NCBI GenBank assembly: GCA_030428395.1
Contig: JAUIDW010000005.1
Span: forward strand, 1 to 59,140
Source of the DNA: a bacterium
GTDB taxonomy: Bacteria > Planctomycetota > UBA1135 > GCA-002686595
Length of the DNA stretch: 59,140 nt
Direction of reading: 5' to 3'
The notes under the pieces were generated by a model. The model was not told the origin of the DNA. It ran no database searches and saw nothing but the letters and a program-made list of their open reading frames with translations. Shown piece after piece: positions 8,951 through 17,234 of the stretch (its first letter is position 1; the number at the start of each line of letters is the position of its first letter). The translations under genes were made by a program, and so were the position numbers.

Positions 8951-9150
8951 CCGATTTGGTCGGGGGCGCGCGCGGCAAGGCTCGAGCTCGGCCGCTCCCG
9001 GTCGCCGTCCAGGTCCTCCGGCGGAGCCCCGATCGCGGCCTCACGACCGAGCCGCGGGTCCCTGGCGTGATGGAGCTCCCCCACGCCCCCGGGGTCCAGG
9101 GCTTCGAGGACTTCGTGGAGCGTGAGGGCCTGGTCGGAGGGGCGGCGCAC
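8947..9150 (-). CDS. Small ORF (67 aa) coupled to the CPBP gene
   Basis: A GTG at 9150 opens a 67-residue frame whose TGA overlaps the CPBP ATG (ATGA), a strong sign of translational coupling. The product is soluble, starting with RRPSDQALTLHEVLEALDPG, then charged and Pro/Ser-rich. A TACACT hexamer (9163-9168, minus) lies 12 nt before the GTG. No Shine-Dalgarno and no known family are seen. It might be a small partner or leader peptide for the protease. Confidence 0.45.
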   Translation of the reverse strand: MRRPSDQALTLHEVLEALDPGGVGELHHARDPRLGREAAIGAPPEDLDGDRERPSSSLAARAPDQIG

Positions 9151-9162
9151 GGCTGGCGGGAG

Positions 9163-9168
9163 AGTGTA
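9163..9168 (-). promoter_or_regulatory. Candidate -10 element TACACT for small ORF/CPBP
   Basis: On the minus strand TACACT lies 12 nt upstream of the GTG at 9150. The position would give a 5' leader of only a few nucleotides. No clear -35 is visible. Confidence 0.35.
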
Positions 9169-9245
9169 GCGAGGCCAGCTCGCCCCCCCTCGCGCCGTCG
9201 GCGCGCCGGGACCCGAGCCCGTCGAAGGGGTTCGAGCCAGGCCGG

Positions 9246-9878
9246 TCAGCGCGGGGTCAGCTCGACGCCGAGGGCCTTGCGGACGTAGGCCGCGACGAAG
9301 CCCCGCACCCACTCGGGCGTGCCCTCTTCCCGGCGTTGCCGCTCGGTGAGCGTTTCGTCCGGCTCGGGAGTCAGGTGCACGATGCGCCAGCGGTTCAGCG
9401 GCCGGGTGTCCGTCCCGCGGACGGCGTGCTCGACGTGGAACAGGGGCTGGTGGCGGCCGGCCTCGAGGCGGGTCCCGTCGGCCCGTGCGAGCTCCGCGCG
9501 ACCCAGGAACAGGACGGACTGCTCGTCCGCGCTCGTGTAGACCTCCTCCAGCACGAGGCCCCCGTCCACGCCCTCCTTCCACGCGCGCTGCTGGCTCGCG
9601 CGCACGAAGGACTCCTCCGCCGGCCCCAGGGCCTCGCGACCCCACGACTCTCCCTCGCGCACGACGCCGGGGATGTAGGTGCCCGGGTCCCAGGCCTTCT
9701 CGAGCTCGGCTTCCCACAGCATCGCGCGGGTGAGCGCGATCCCCTCGCCGCCGCGGAAGCCCTCGCCCAGGAGGGCGTTGACGTCGACGGAGGTCGGCTC
9801 GATGCGGGTGTGAGCGGGGTCGTTCCAGGCCCGCTCGAACTCGTCCCGGGCGGCGGAGAAGGAGGTGTGGGTACTCAT
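9246..9878 (-). CDS. Uncharacterised soluble protein (210 aa)
   Basis: This protein starts MSTHTSFSAARDEFERAWNDP and has no signal peptide or membrane segment. It is rich in charged and aromatic residues (for example FRGGEGIALTRAMLWEAELEKAWDPGTY) and looks like a folded cytosolic protein, but I do not recognise the family. Its upstream neighbour on the same strand ends 88 nt away. A TAGACT hexamer at 9963-9968 (minus), overlapping that neighbour's TAG stop, may be its -10 element. Confidence 0.7.
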   Translation of the reverse strand: MSTHTSFSAARDEFERAWNDPAHTRIEPTSVDVNALLGEGFRGGEGIALTRAMLWEAELEKAWDPGTYIPGVVREGESWGREALGPAEESFVRASQQRAWKEGVDGGLVLEEVYTSADEQSVLFLGRAELARADGTRLEAGRHQPLFHVEHAVRGTDTRPLNRWRIVHLTPEPDETLTERQRREEGTPEWVRGFVAAYVRKALGVELTPR

Positions 9879-9965
9879 GGCGCTCGAGAGTGGATGGGGG
9901 CTCCTCGGGCTCGCGGGCCCGGGACTCGATGGTCGCGCGCGGGCAGATCGCGCCGCGGATGCAGT

Positions 9966-10628
9966 CTACTGGCGTCCGGGTGCCTCGGGGAGCGAGTTCA
10001 GCGCGCGGGAGACGCTCTGGCTCGCGGCCCGGCGCAAGTCTTCCTCGCGCGTGGAGAGGCTCAGCGGGCGCGCCACCAGCCCCTCCCAGGCCTCCTCGAA
10101 CATCCAGTCGAACAGCGAGTCCGCGATTCCCGGGGACTCGTCCTCGTCGTCGTCCGAACGGTCGGACGCGGCACCGCGGCCCGTGTCGCTCCACAGCAGG
10201 ACGCCGTCCGGACGCCGCTCGAGGCGCGCCTCGACGGTGACCCAGGCCGTGTCGCTCCCCGCCTGCCAGTTCCACACCTCGATCGTCGAGCGCAGCACGG
10301 CGTCCGCGCTGCGGGGCGATTCGACCTGCCAGCCGCGGCGGGTCAGGCAATCCGTCCAGAGATCCTGCAGGGTTCCTGCCGCCCCGGGCGTCGACGTCCG
10401 ATCGAACGGGAGCGCGACTCCGATCGACAGGGGCGGGAGGGCCTCGTAGGCCTCCGTCGTGCGGACCGGCGCCTCGCAGGCGATCACGAACGAGAGCGAA
10501 GCGGCCAGGACCAGGGCGCCTGCGCGCCGGCCCGCGACGCCCCCGGCTCCTGCCGCTCGGCGCGCGACACGCACGAAGCCGAGGGTGGTCGGCTCGTCCG
10601 GACGAAGGCTGTCCGCTGCTCGCTTCAT
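9966..10628 (-). CDS. Predicted lipoprotein of unknown function
   Basis: A long basic n-region is followed by a hydrophobic stretch ending in a canonical lipobox (FVIAC, Cys51). The mature part begins with PPLSIGVALPFDRTSTPG and alternates short strands and helices (TLQDLWTDCLTRRGW, then VLRSTIEVWNWQAG), with a very acidic segment (SDRSDDDEDES). This layout resembles small periplasmic lipoproteins that compare a two-strand core with a variable C-terminus, but no named family can be assigned. A TACGTT motif 64 nt upstream is shared with two other genes in the window. Confidence 0.75.
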   Translation of the reverse strand: MKRAADSLRPDEPTTLGFVRVARRAAGAGGVAGRRAGALVLAASLSFVIACEAPVRTTEAYEALPPLSIGVALPFDRTSTPGAAGTLQDLWTDCLTRRGWQVESPRSADAVLRSTIEVWNWQAGSDTAWVTVEARLERRPDGVLLWSDTGRGAASDRSDDDEDESPGIADSLFDWMFEEAWEGLVARPLSLSTREEDLRRAASQSVSRALNSLPEAPGRQ

Positions 10629-10684
10629 GCGCTGCTGACAGGCGCCCGGCCGTGCGGCTCACGCTGCCCCGAGACCGGCCGCAG

Positions 10685-10701
10685 GGCGGCGAACGTACCA
10701 C
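10685..10701 (-). promoter_or_regulatory. GTGG-TACGTT-N3-CGCC motif upstream of lipoprotein gene
   Basis: Read on the minus strand the site is GTGG TACGTT CGC CGCC, 64 nt before the start at 10628. The 11-mer GTGGTACGTTC is identical at 11849-11859 upstream of the bestrophin gene. TACGTT could serve as a -10 element. Confidence 0.45.
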
Positions 10702-10845
10702 CGGCCCACCGCCCCGGCACGACGGACCCGGAGATCTCCCCCCGGGGCAGCCCGCTGGACAGCCGTCCCGTCCGAACTCCCGGCGTGCGCGTGACGCGGC
10801 CAGGCGCGGGCGCGCAACGGGCGTCGGCGGAAGCTCCGGCGTCGC

Positions 10846-11733
10846 CTACGTCAAGGCGTGCCTCGAGGGCTTGATGGGCTCCGGAACGTCCACTTCCCCG
10901 AGCTCCTCGAGAAGGTCGATCTCGATCGTCCGGCTGATCGCGTAGATGGGGGTGCCCGACAGGATGTCGTCGAGCGGGCTCTGGATGAAGTCCGAGATGT
11001 CCTCGATCATGGCGAACACGCCCCCCAGCAACAGCGAGAAGGGAATGCACCAGTAGCCGATGTCGTCCACCACGGACAGGGGGGCGATGAAGTAGAACAG
11101 GTTGATGCACCACGCCAGCACGGTCGTGTAGGTCAGCGGGAACACGGTGTTCTTGATGCGCTCGCACTTGCCTTGCGAGTCGGTCAGGCGAGACAGGGTC
11201 TCGTCGACGTTCCGCACCATTCGACCGGGCAGCGCATCCGCCGAGTCGATCTCCTTCAGATCGCGCCCCTGCAGGCCCATGAGGGCCGTGTTCGCGTTGC
11301 TCCTTGCAGCGAGGAGGTCGCGCTCCTCGGCGGTCGTGTAACGATCCATGCCTTCGAGCACGGGATGCCCCCGCAGGCGCCTCCCCAGCACCCACACCCA
11401 GAGGATGTGTCGTTCGACCATCCTCCGGGCCTGCTGTTGCGCCGCCGTTCCTTCGGTGAACGAGAGGAGCTGGCGCGCCAGGGTCCTCGAGTCGTTGACG
11501 ATGGCGCCCCAGACCTTCCTGGCTTCCCACCAGCGCTCATAGGCGCCGTTCGTCCGGAACCCGAGCAGGATGGCGATGGCCGTGCCCAGGACGACGCCTC
11601 CATACCCGGGGATGCTGAAGCCGGTCCGGTAGTAGAGGAGGCCGACCAGGGCTCCCCAGATCGTCCCGAACAGGATGCGCTTCCACTCGCGCCCGAAGTA
11701 GATGTCCCACTTGGTGACCGGTGCAATCAGCAT
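10846..11733 (-). CDS. Bestrophin-family (RFP-TM) anion channel
   Basis: The 295-residue protein is set from ATG 11733 (MLIAPVTKWDIYFGREWKRI), the usual length and start for bacterial bestrophins; a longer upstream frame is unlikely to be coding. Typical features are the early amphipathic helix, the TM pair around ILFGTIWGALVGLLYY and GVVLGTAIAILLGFRTNGAYERWWEARKVW, the FRTN-AYERWWEAR segment characteristic of the family, and the late TM pair FPLTYTTVLAWCINLFYFIAPL and WCIPFSLLLGGVFAMIEDISD. Bacterial members are pentameric ion channels of the inner membrane. It stands alone on the minus strand. Confidence 0.92.
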   Translation of the reverse strand: MLIAPVTKWDIYFGREWKRILFGTIWGALVGLLYYRTGFSIPGYGGVVLGTAIAILLGFRTNGAYERWWEARKVWGAIVNDSRTLARQLLSFTEGTAAQQQARRMVERHILWVWVLGRRLRGHPVLEGMDRYTTAEERDLLAARSNANTALMGLQGRDLKEIDSADALPGRMVRNVDETLSRLTDSQGKCERIKNTVFPLTYTTVLAWCINLFYFIAPLSVVDDIGYWCIPFSLLLGGVFAMIEDISDFIQSPLDDILSGTPIYAISRTIEIDLLEELGEVDVPEPIKPSRHALT

Positions 11734-12081
11734 TCGTGGTGGATGGCGGGTGTTGCCCTGGCTGTCGCCGCGGGGCCTCGTCCGTCCGCTGTGACCAGGC
11801 GGATGCGCGCCGGACCCCAGGTGGCCCAGGGACGTTCCGACGGGCGCTGAACGTACCACTGCCCCATCGAGCCGGTGCGGCGGAGCCACGGAGTTCTGCA
11901 GGGGGTCGCAGGAGAGCGCAACCGGACGACCGTGCTCGCCTACCGGAGCCCGCTCCCGGCATGTACCCTCGGAAGCAGCTGGCAGCACGCCAACCGTGAC
12001 CTCGCGGATTCTCCGGGACGGACGGAGCCGCGCGTCTCCGCGCCCCAGTCAACCGACGCGACGTCGAGCAGGACACCAACC
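11734..12081. other. Divergent intergenic region, bestrophin/VOC
   Basis: This 348-nt region separates two divergently transcribed genes. On the minus side it contains the shared GTGG-TACGTT motif (11843-11859). On the plus side a TACCCT hexamer (11964-11969) lies 112 nt before the VOC start, and an AGCAGGA Shine-Dalgarno-like run lies at 12067-12073. No additional gene is convincing. Confidence 0.5.
11843..11859 (-). promoter_or_regulatory. GTGG-TACGTT-N3-CGCC motif upstream of bestrophin gene
   Basis: The minus strand reads GTGG TACGTT CAG CGCC, 117 nt before the start at 11733. It matches the motif at 10685-10701 almost completely and the one at 55338-55354 with small differences. Confidence 0.45.
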
Positions 12082-12873
12082 ATGAGCGACTTCTTCGTCC
12101 CGCGCGTCGGCGGCATCCTCAGCGCCGACATCGCCGTGCCCGAGCACGATCGCGAGGTGCGCTTCTACTCGCGCGTGCTCGGCACGGGCGAGCGTCCGCT
12201 CTGGCGCGAGGACCTGATGAACGACCTGGGCATGCCCGTCATCGGCCTGGGGCCGCAGGGCCCGGAGCTGGCCGAGCTCCCGCTCCAGTGGATGCCGCAC
12301 GTCCAGGTCGCCGACGTCGGCGCCAGCGCCGCGCGCGCGGTCGCGCTGGGCGGGACCGAGCTCATGCACGGGCGGGCCGACGACGGCACGAGCCAGTGGG
12401 CGGTGCTGCTCGACCCGAACGGCGCGGCCTTCGGGCTCATCCCCGTCGTCGCCCCGGAGGACATCCCCCGGCCGGAGGGCGCCCCATCGGGCGAGGCCGC
12501 GCCGGGTCGCATCACCTGGGTCGACCTGACGGTCCCCGACGCCTCGGCGACCCGCGACTTCTACCGGCAGGTCGTCGGCTGGTCGGTGCGGGACGTCGCG
12601 ATGGAGGACGGCGGCGAGCCCTACGCCGACTACAGCATGCTCGGCGGGGACGGAGACTCGGCCGCGGGGATCTGTCACGCGCGCGGCGTGAACGCAGGAC
12701 TGCCGCCCGTCTGGATGATCTACCTGCCCGTCGGCGACCTCGCGGAGAGCCTCCGCCGCGTGGAGGAGGAAGGCGGGAAGATCGTCGTGGCGAGGCAGGG
12801 CGACGACGGGAGCCCGGCCTACGCCGTGATCCAGGACCCCGTGGGCGCCCGGCTGGCGCTGCTGCCCGGCTGA
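12082..12873 (+). CDS. Two-domain VOC (glyoxalase/bleomycin-resistance fold) protein
   Basis: The 263-residue product (MSDFFVPRVGGILSADIAVP) has two vicinal-oxygen-chelate modules, about residues 8-125 and 137-262. Each has the typical entry strand followed by a helix with FYSRVLG or FYRQVVGW, and ends with LLDPNGAAFGLIP or IQDPVGARLALLP. Members are small-molecule-binding proteins or metal-dependent enzymes; nothing here fixes a substrate. ATG 12082 is chosen because it begins just before the first domain and has an AGGA run upstream. The gene converges on the DUF6265 gene. Confidence 0.88.
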   Translation: MSDFFVPRVGGILSADIAVPEHDREVRFYSRVLGTGERPLWREDLMNDLGMPVIGLGPQGPELAELPLQWMPHVQVADVGASAARAVALGGTELMHGRADDGTSQWAVLLDPNGAAFGLIPVVAPEDIPRPEGAPSGEAAPGRITWVDLTVPDASATRDFYRQVVGWSVRDVAMEDGGEPYADYSMLGGDGDSAAGICHARGVNAGLPPVWMIYLPVGDLAESLRRVEEEGGKIVVARQGDDGSPAYAVIQDPVGARLALLPG

Positions 12874-12964
12874 GCAGAGCGGTCAGCCGGCGCGTTCCGC
12901 CGCTCGGCGACCGGGGTGTCCGCCTGCGGTCGCTTCCTCCTCGAACCCCGGCTCGACACCCGCG

Positions 12965-12988
12965 GTCCGCGTCCGCGTCCGCGTTCGG
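12965..12988. repeat. Short tandem repeat (GTCCGC)3 plus degenerate unit
   Basis: Three GTCCGC units and one altered unit (GTTCGG) lie in the convergent gap just after the DUF6265 stop. It is a simple hexanucleotide microsatellite of no obvious function. Confidence 0.6.
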
Positions 12989-12990
12989 GG

Positions 12991-13467
12991 CTAGGGTGCG
13001 CGTCGCTCGAAGGCGAACTCGGTCGCCTGCGAGCCGTCCAGCTGGGAGATCGTGGCCGTGATGCCCTCGGCGGTCTTCACATAGCGGATGCGTTGCGGGT
13101 GGTCGTGCTTCGGGTTCTCGAACACCGCTTCCTCCTCCGTGACCTTCACCGCCCGGAACAGCACCGGGGGGTCGCCGCCCGGCTGCACGATGTAGGCGAT
13201 CCGTCCACCGTGCGTCGCGATGCGCATGAACTCGAAGAAGTAGGTGCGGTTCTCGCCGTAGGTGTGCGACGTCCCCATGAACGTGGTGCCGGCGTGCGGC
13301 ATCCAGTGCTCGACGGTCGTCCTGTCCCCCTCGACGCGCTCCCACGTGCCGACGATCCACGCGAGCTTCGGGGCGTCGTCGGACGTGACCGGTCTCGGCT
13401 CGGGCTCCTGCGAAACACCCAGCAGGAAGATGGCGAGGAGCGAGGCGGCGAGATTCCAGGACGTCAT
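12991..13467 (-). CDS. Secreted DUF6265-type protein
   Basis: The 158-residue product has an N-terminal signal-like segment (MTSWNLAASLLAIFLLGVSQ). The mature domain begins KLAWIVGTWERVEGDRTTVEHW and contains MGTSHTYGENRTYFFEFMRI, YIVQPGGDPPVLF and FENPKHDHPQRIRY. These are hallmarks of the DUF6265 family, small lipocalin-like beta proteins whose function is not known. The start at 13467 is supported by a strong Shine-Dalgarno (GGAAGGAG, 13474-13481 on the minus strand) and a TAGGCT hexamer further upstream. Confidence 0.85.
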   Translation of the reverse strand: MTSWNLAASLLAIFLLGVSQEPEPRPVTSDDAPKLAWIVGTWERVEGDRTTVEHWMPHAGTTFMGTSHTYGENRTYFFEFMRIATHGGRIAYIVQPGGDPPVLFRAVKVTEEEAVFENPKHDHPQRIRYVKTAEGITATISQLDGSQATEFAFERRAP

Positions 13468-13507
13468 CACGAGCTCCTTCCGGGCGGTGGGTCGGCGTAC
13501 GCGGCGC

Positions 13508-13513
13508 AGCCTA
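13508..13513 (-). promoter_or_regulatory. Candidate -10 element TAGGCT for DUF6265 gene
   Basis: TAGGCT on the minus strand lies 40 nt before the start at 13467 and belongs to the recurring TAGNNT set in this window. Confidence 0.45.
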
Positions 13514-13786
13514 CTCCTTCGCCCGCAGGGCAGCCACGACAGGGAACGGCGCACGCCCTCGAGGTCACACCGTCCCGGGTGACCACTCCGCCGCGGCCGT
13601 CCGGTTCCCGGTGCGTCGCCAGCACGAGCACGGGCAGCGCCTCGAACGCCCGGTGCCCAACCGCGGTGCACGCGCAGCGAGTCGTGTCGAGGAGTCACCC
13701 GATCCGGTTCTGGACCGGCCACGGCCGCGCCATTCCGGGGCCCCGTCGGCATCGACCTGGCCCGGTCTCCCCCCGCGGGTCCGTGC

Positions 13787-13792
13787 TACATT
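13787..13792 (+). promoter_or_regulatory. Candidate -10 element TACATT abutting kinase start
   Basis: The extended sequence TGCTACATT ends 6 nt before the GTG at 13799, where transcription would start at or next to the start codon, and no Shine-Dalgarno is present. This suggests a leaderless mRNA. Confidence 0.45.
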
Positions 13793-13798
13793 CGATCC

Positions 13799-16531
13799 GT
13801 GTTGCAGGACCTCGCCCAGTCCTCCGAGAGCGAGGGGAAGCGGCTCTTCCTCGAACTCGTCGAGCTCGCCCCGGAACAGCGTGCGTCCTTCCTCGCGGCG
13901 CTTCAGCGGCGCAGCGTGACCCTCCATGGTCGGGTCCTGCGCTTGCTCCACGCGCACGAGCGAGCCGAACGCGTGACCGCGCAGGCGCTCGGAGCGGTCG
14001 ACACGCGGAACGCCGGTGCGAGGCTCCCCGTCCGGCTGGGGAACTACGAGCTGCTCGAGGAGATCGGATCGGGCGGCTCCGGCGTGGTGTACCGGGCGCG
14101 CCAGCTCGATCTCTCCCGCACGGTCGCCGTCAAGCTCCTGCGCGCCGGCCGCCTGGCGTCGGAGGACGAGGTGCGGCGCTTCCAGGTCGAGGCCGAGACC
14201 GCCGCCCGGCTCGACCACCCCTCGATCGTCCCGGTCCACGAGGTCGGATTCCACGAGGGTCGCCACTTCCTGAGCATGAAGCTCGTGCAGGGGGTGAGCC
14301 TCGACCGCTGCCTCGAGCGGTTCCGGGAGCCGCGCTCGGCGGCCGCCCTGGTGGCGCGGATCGCCCGGGCCGTCGACCACGGCCACCACCACGGCGTGCT
14401 GCATCGCGACCTCAAGTCGTCGAACGTGCTGATCGACGGCGAGGGGAGGCCCTACGTCATCGACTTCGGAACGGCCAAGCTCCTCTCCGAGGTCGACGCG
14501 ACCGTGGTCACCATGGGCATCCTGGGCACGCCCTCCTACATGGCGCCGGAGCAGACCTCACCCGGAGGCCAGGCCACGGTCGCCACCGACGTGTACGGCC
14601 TGGGCTGCATCCTGTACGAGCTCCTGGCCGGCCACCCGCCGTTCTCCGCCGACGACCTGCTCGAGATGCTGCGACAAGTCCGGGAGGAGTCTCCCCCGCC
14701 GCTCCGGGCCGTTCGACCCGAGCTGCACCGCGACCTCGAGACGATCTGTCAGACGTGCCTCGCGAAGGACCCGCGGCGCCGCTACGCCTCCGCGCTCGCC
14801 CTGGCCGAGGACCTGGAGCGCTGGACGAGCTTCCGGCCGATCGAGGCGCGCCCGACGACACGCCTCGAGGGGCTGGCGCTGCTGTGGCGGCGCAAGCCCG
14901 TCGTCTCGACCCTCGCGATGGCCGTCGGGTTGTTGCTCCTGACCACGGTCGTGGGGTCGGTCGTCGCCAGCATCACGCTCCGCGCCGAGCGGGCCGAGGC
15001 CCGCCGCATGGCCGACGTCGTGCTGCTCGCCCAGAAGCAGGAGCAGGCCGCCGCGCTCTGGCCGCTCGGCGCCGACCTGGTCGTCCGGATCGACTCCTTC
15101 CTGGAGAGTTGCCGCCCGCTCCTCGAACGCCTCCCCGACCATCAGCGCGTCCTCGCCGGAATCGAGGAGCTCGCGCTGCCCTACGCGGACGAGCAGCGCG
15201 AACGCGACCACCGCGAGACACGTTCCCGGATCGCCGAGGTCGTGGCCGAGCAGGACCGCCTCGAGGTGCTCATCGACCGCTCCGAGTCCCCCGAGCGCGC
15301 CTTCGAGTACCAGCAGCACCTCGACCAGCGGATCCAGGAGCAGGTTGCGCTCGAGCAGCGCCTGGAGCGGAGGCTCACCTGGGAGTTCCCGGAGGACGAC
15401 GGTGGGGCCCTGGCGGCGCGCCACGGCGTCCTCTCGAAGCTGGTGGCGGACCTGCGGAGGTTCAGCGACCCGGAGAACGGAACGATCGCCGACCTGAGGC
15501 GACGGCGCGGCCTCGCTCGGCAGACGGTTCAGCTGTCGCTCGTGGATGCGCGCGAGGACTGGCGTCTCTGCGCCGAGCGCGTCGCGAGCGATGCGCGCTA
15601 CCGCGGCCTGGAGCTCGTCCCGCAGGAGGGCCTCCTGCCGCTCGGGCCGGACCCGCGCTCGGGCCTCGAGGAGTTCCTGCACTGGCCCACCCACCTGCCC
15701 GGCCATTTTCCGCCGCGGCGCGGGGCGGACGGCGAGCTGACTCCGCTGCGCGGCGAGACCGGAGTGATCCTCGTCCTGCTCCCGGGCGGTCCGTTCGTCA
15801 TGGGTGCCAGCCGCGACGAGGAGCTGCCGAACTACGACCCGGCGGCGAAGGAGTTCGAGTTCCCGCCCCACCGCGTCACGCTCGACCCGTTCTTCATGGG
15901 CAAGCACGAGCTGAGCCGCGGCCAGTGGGTCCGGCTCTCGGGCGCGGACGATCCGTCCTACTGGGTGCCGCGCATGAACGGAGGGTTTCCTCCGGAGGCC
16001 TATCCGCGCATGCCAGTCGACAGGGTCTCGTGGTTCGACTCGAAGCGCGAGCTCGAGCGAGGAGCCCTGGTCATGCCGACCGAGGCACGCTGGGAGTACG
16101 CGTGCCGCGCGGGCACCGACGGGGCCTGGAGCTGGGGCCGGGACCCCATGGCCTACGAGGCGTACGCCAACCTGGGTGACCGTCGCTACAACGAGAGGTT
16201 CGAGAACGCGGTCCAGTGGATGACCAGGAGCAACGACGGCTTCGCGGCGGTCGCCCCCGTGGGCAGCCTGCTGCCGAACGCCTTCGGCCTGCACGACATG
16301 CACGGCAACGTCCACGAATGGAGCCTCGACGACTTCGGGCCGTACTCCGGCGGGAACCGCCCCGGGGACGGGAAGCTCCTCGTCTCGGACGGCTACGACA
16401 AGCGGGTGGCACGAGGCGCCTGCTTCAACAACACGGTGTACGAGGCCGCCGCGTACTCTCGTTCGGCCTGGGTCCCGGACCGTTCGGAGACCTACTGCGG
16501 GGTGCGTGCCGCGCGCGACCTCCAGCCCTGA
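13799..16531 (+). CDS. Membrane Ser/Thr protein kinase with C-terminal FGE-sulfatase-like domain
   Basis: The 910-residue protein begins with a short helical region, then a PknB-type kinase domain (about 83-345): glycine loop GSGGSG (90-95), Lys112 in VAVK, HRDLKSSN (202-209), DFG (222-224) and APE (249-251), all intact. One membrane segment (about 369-392) is followed by a long, probably coiled-coil extracytoplasmic stalk. A FGE/SUMF1-like domain (about 655-907) carries GGPFVMGAS, MPTEARWEYACRAGT and FGLHDMHGNVHEW. In that domain the C-terminal segment RGACFNNTVYEAAAYSRSAW lacks both catalytic cysteines of true FGEs, so it is probably a sensor or binding module. The GTG start has a -10-like hexamer directly before it. 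The ECF sigma gene follows 77 nt downstream. Confidence 0.93.
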   Translation: MLQDLAQSSESEGKRLFLELVELAPEQRASFLAALQRRSVTLHGRVLRLLHAHERAERVTAQALGAVDTRNAGARLPVRLGNYELLEEIGSGGSGVVYRARQLDLSRTVAVKLLRAGRLASEDEVRRFQVEAETAARLDHPSIVPVHEVGFHEGRHFLSMKLVQGVSLDRCLERFREPRSAAALVARIARAVDHGHHHGVLHRDLKSSNVLIDGEGRPYVIDFGTAKLLSEVDATVVTMGILGTPSYMAPEQTSPGGQATVATDVYGLGCILYELLAGHPPFSADDLLEMLRQVREESPPPLRAVRPELHRDLETICQTCLAKDPRRRYASALALAEDLERWTSFRPIEARPTTRLEGLALLWRRKPVVSTLAMAVGLLLLTTVVGSVVASITLRAERAEARRMADVVLLAQKQEQAAALWPLGADLVVRIDSFLESCRPLLERLPDHQRVLAGIEELALPYADEQRERDHRETRSRIAEVVAEQDRLEVLIDRSESPERAFEYQQHLDQRIQEQVALEQRLERRLTWEFPEDDGGALAARHGVLSKLVADLRRFSDPENGTIADLRRRRGLARQTVQLSLVDAREDWRLCAERVASDARYRGLELVPQEGLLPLGPDPRSGLEEFLHWPTHLPGHFPPRRGADGELTPLRGETGVILVLLPGGPFVMGASRDEELPNYDPAAKEFEFPPHRVTLDPFFMGKHELSRGQWVRLSGADDPSYWVPRMNGGFPPEAYPRMPVDRVSWFDSKRELERGALVMPTEARWEYACRAGTDGAWSWGRDPMAYEAYANLGDRRYNERFENAVQWMTRSNDGFAAVAPVGSLLPNAFGLHDMHGNVHEWSLDDFGPYSGGNRPGDGKLLVSDGYDKRVARGACFNNTVYEAAAYSRSAWVPDRSETYCGVRAARDLQP

Positions 16532-16608
16532 GGACCCGGTGGCCCTCCCGCGACATCGGTCGAGGTCTCTGGAACTCGGGAGGGCGCCGCGCGACGCCGA
16601 GACCACCG

Positions 16609-17166
16609 ATGCACGATGACGCGAACAAGCGCCGGCACGAGGTAACCCGCCTGCTGCACGCCGGCGACCAGGATGCGCTGCTCTCGGCCGTCTACGGCGA
16701 GCTGCGCGCGCTCGCCGCCCGGCACATGGCTCCCGAGCGCAACGGGCACACGCTCCAGGTGACGGCCCTCGTGCACGAGGCCTACCTGCGGCTCGTCGAC
16801 GAGGACTCCAGCTCCTGGAAGGAGCGCCGCCACTTCTACGCGACCGCCTCGTCGGCCATGCGCCGGATCCTGATCGAGCACGCCCGGGTGGCGCGCACAC
16901 AGAAGCGCGGCGGAGCGCTGCGCCGCGTGACCCTCGGCTCCGCGGACACGCCGATGGAGCTCGACGTGGAGCAGGCCGCCGCCCTCCACGACGCGCTGGA
17001 GGTGCTCGAGCGGGAGGACGCGCGCGCGGCGGCCGTGGCGCGCCTGCGGTTCCTCGTGGGCCTCAGCGTCGCGGAGACGGCCCGTCAGCTCTCCATCTCC
17101 GAACGCAGCGTGGCGCGCGAGTGGACGTTCGCACGCGCGCGCCTGTACGACCTGCTCGGGATCTGA
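16609..17166 (+). CDS. ECF-type RNA polymerase sigma factor (planctomycete TIGR02999-like)
   Basis: The 185-residue protein matches the short ECF sigma group often linked to Ser/Thr kinases. Region 2 includes LLSAVYGELRALAARHMAPERNG, VTALVHEAYLRLVD and WKERRHFYATASSAMRRILIEHAR. Region 4 includes VARLRFLVGLSVAETARQLSISERSVAREWTFARARL, the helix-turn-helix for -35 recognition. No anti-sigma gene is adjacent. The kinase gene directly upstream on the same strand may control it by phosphorylation, as reported for other kinase-linked ECF factors. ATG 16609 is the last start before the conserved region; the gene probably shares the kinase mRNA. Confidence 0.92.
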   Translation: MHDDANKRRHEVTRLLHAGDQDALLSAVYGELRALAARHMAPERNGHTLQVTALVHEAYLRLVDEDSSSWKERRHFYATASSAMRRILIEHARVARTQKRGGALRRVTLGSADTPMELDVEQAAALHDALEVLEREDARAAAVARLRFLVGLSVAETARQLSISERSVAREWTFARARLYDLLGI

Positions 17167-17184
17167 GCGCCCAGCCCGGTGCAT

Positions 17185-17227
17185 CGGGCCCGGGAGCGGA
17201 TCGCCCTGCGGGCGGCTCCCGGGCCCG
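17185..17227. terminator. Perfect 13-bp GC hairpin between convergent genes
   Basis: CGGGCCCGGGAGC (17185-17197) pairs perfectly with GCTCCCGGGCCCG (17215-17227) across a 17-nt loop. It sits between the sigma factor stop (17166) and the stop of the SnoaL-like gene (17235) and could act in both directions. There is no U-tract. Confidence 0.6.
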
Positions 17228-17234
17228 CGCACGG

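Larger units (their letters stand above)
13468..13798. other. Divergent intergenic region, DUF6265/kinase
   Basis: This 331-nt region holds the Shine-Dalgarno and TAGGCT hexamer of the minus-strand gene at one end and a TACATT hexamer immediately before the kinase GTG at the other. No gene is visible between them. Confidence 0.5.

Noticed and set aside
7307-9070. 587-codon plus-strand frame across the CPBP region
   Set aside because: It is antisense to the CPBP gene with conserved catalytic motifs and has no domain of its own.
16216-16608. Longer N-terminus for the ECF sigma factor, reaching back into the kinase gene
   Set aside because: The extra 131 residues are Arg/Pro-rich and overlap the conserved FGE-like coding sequence in another frame; the sigma domain begins right after ATG 16609.
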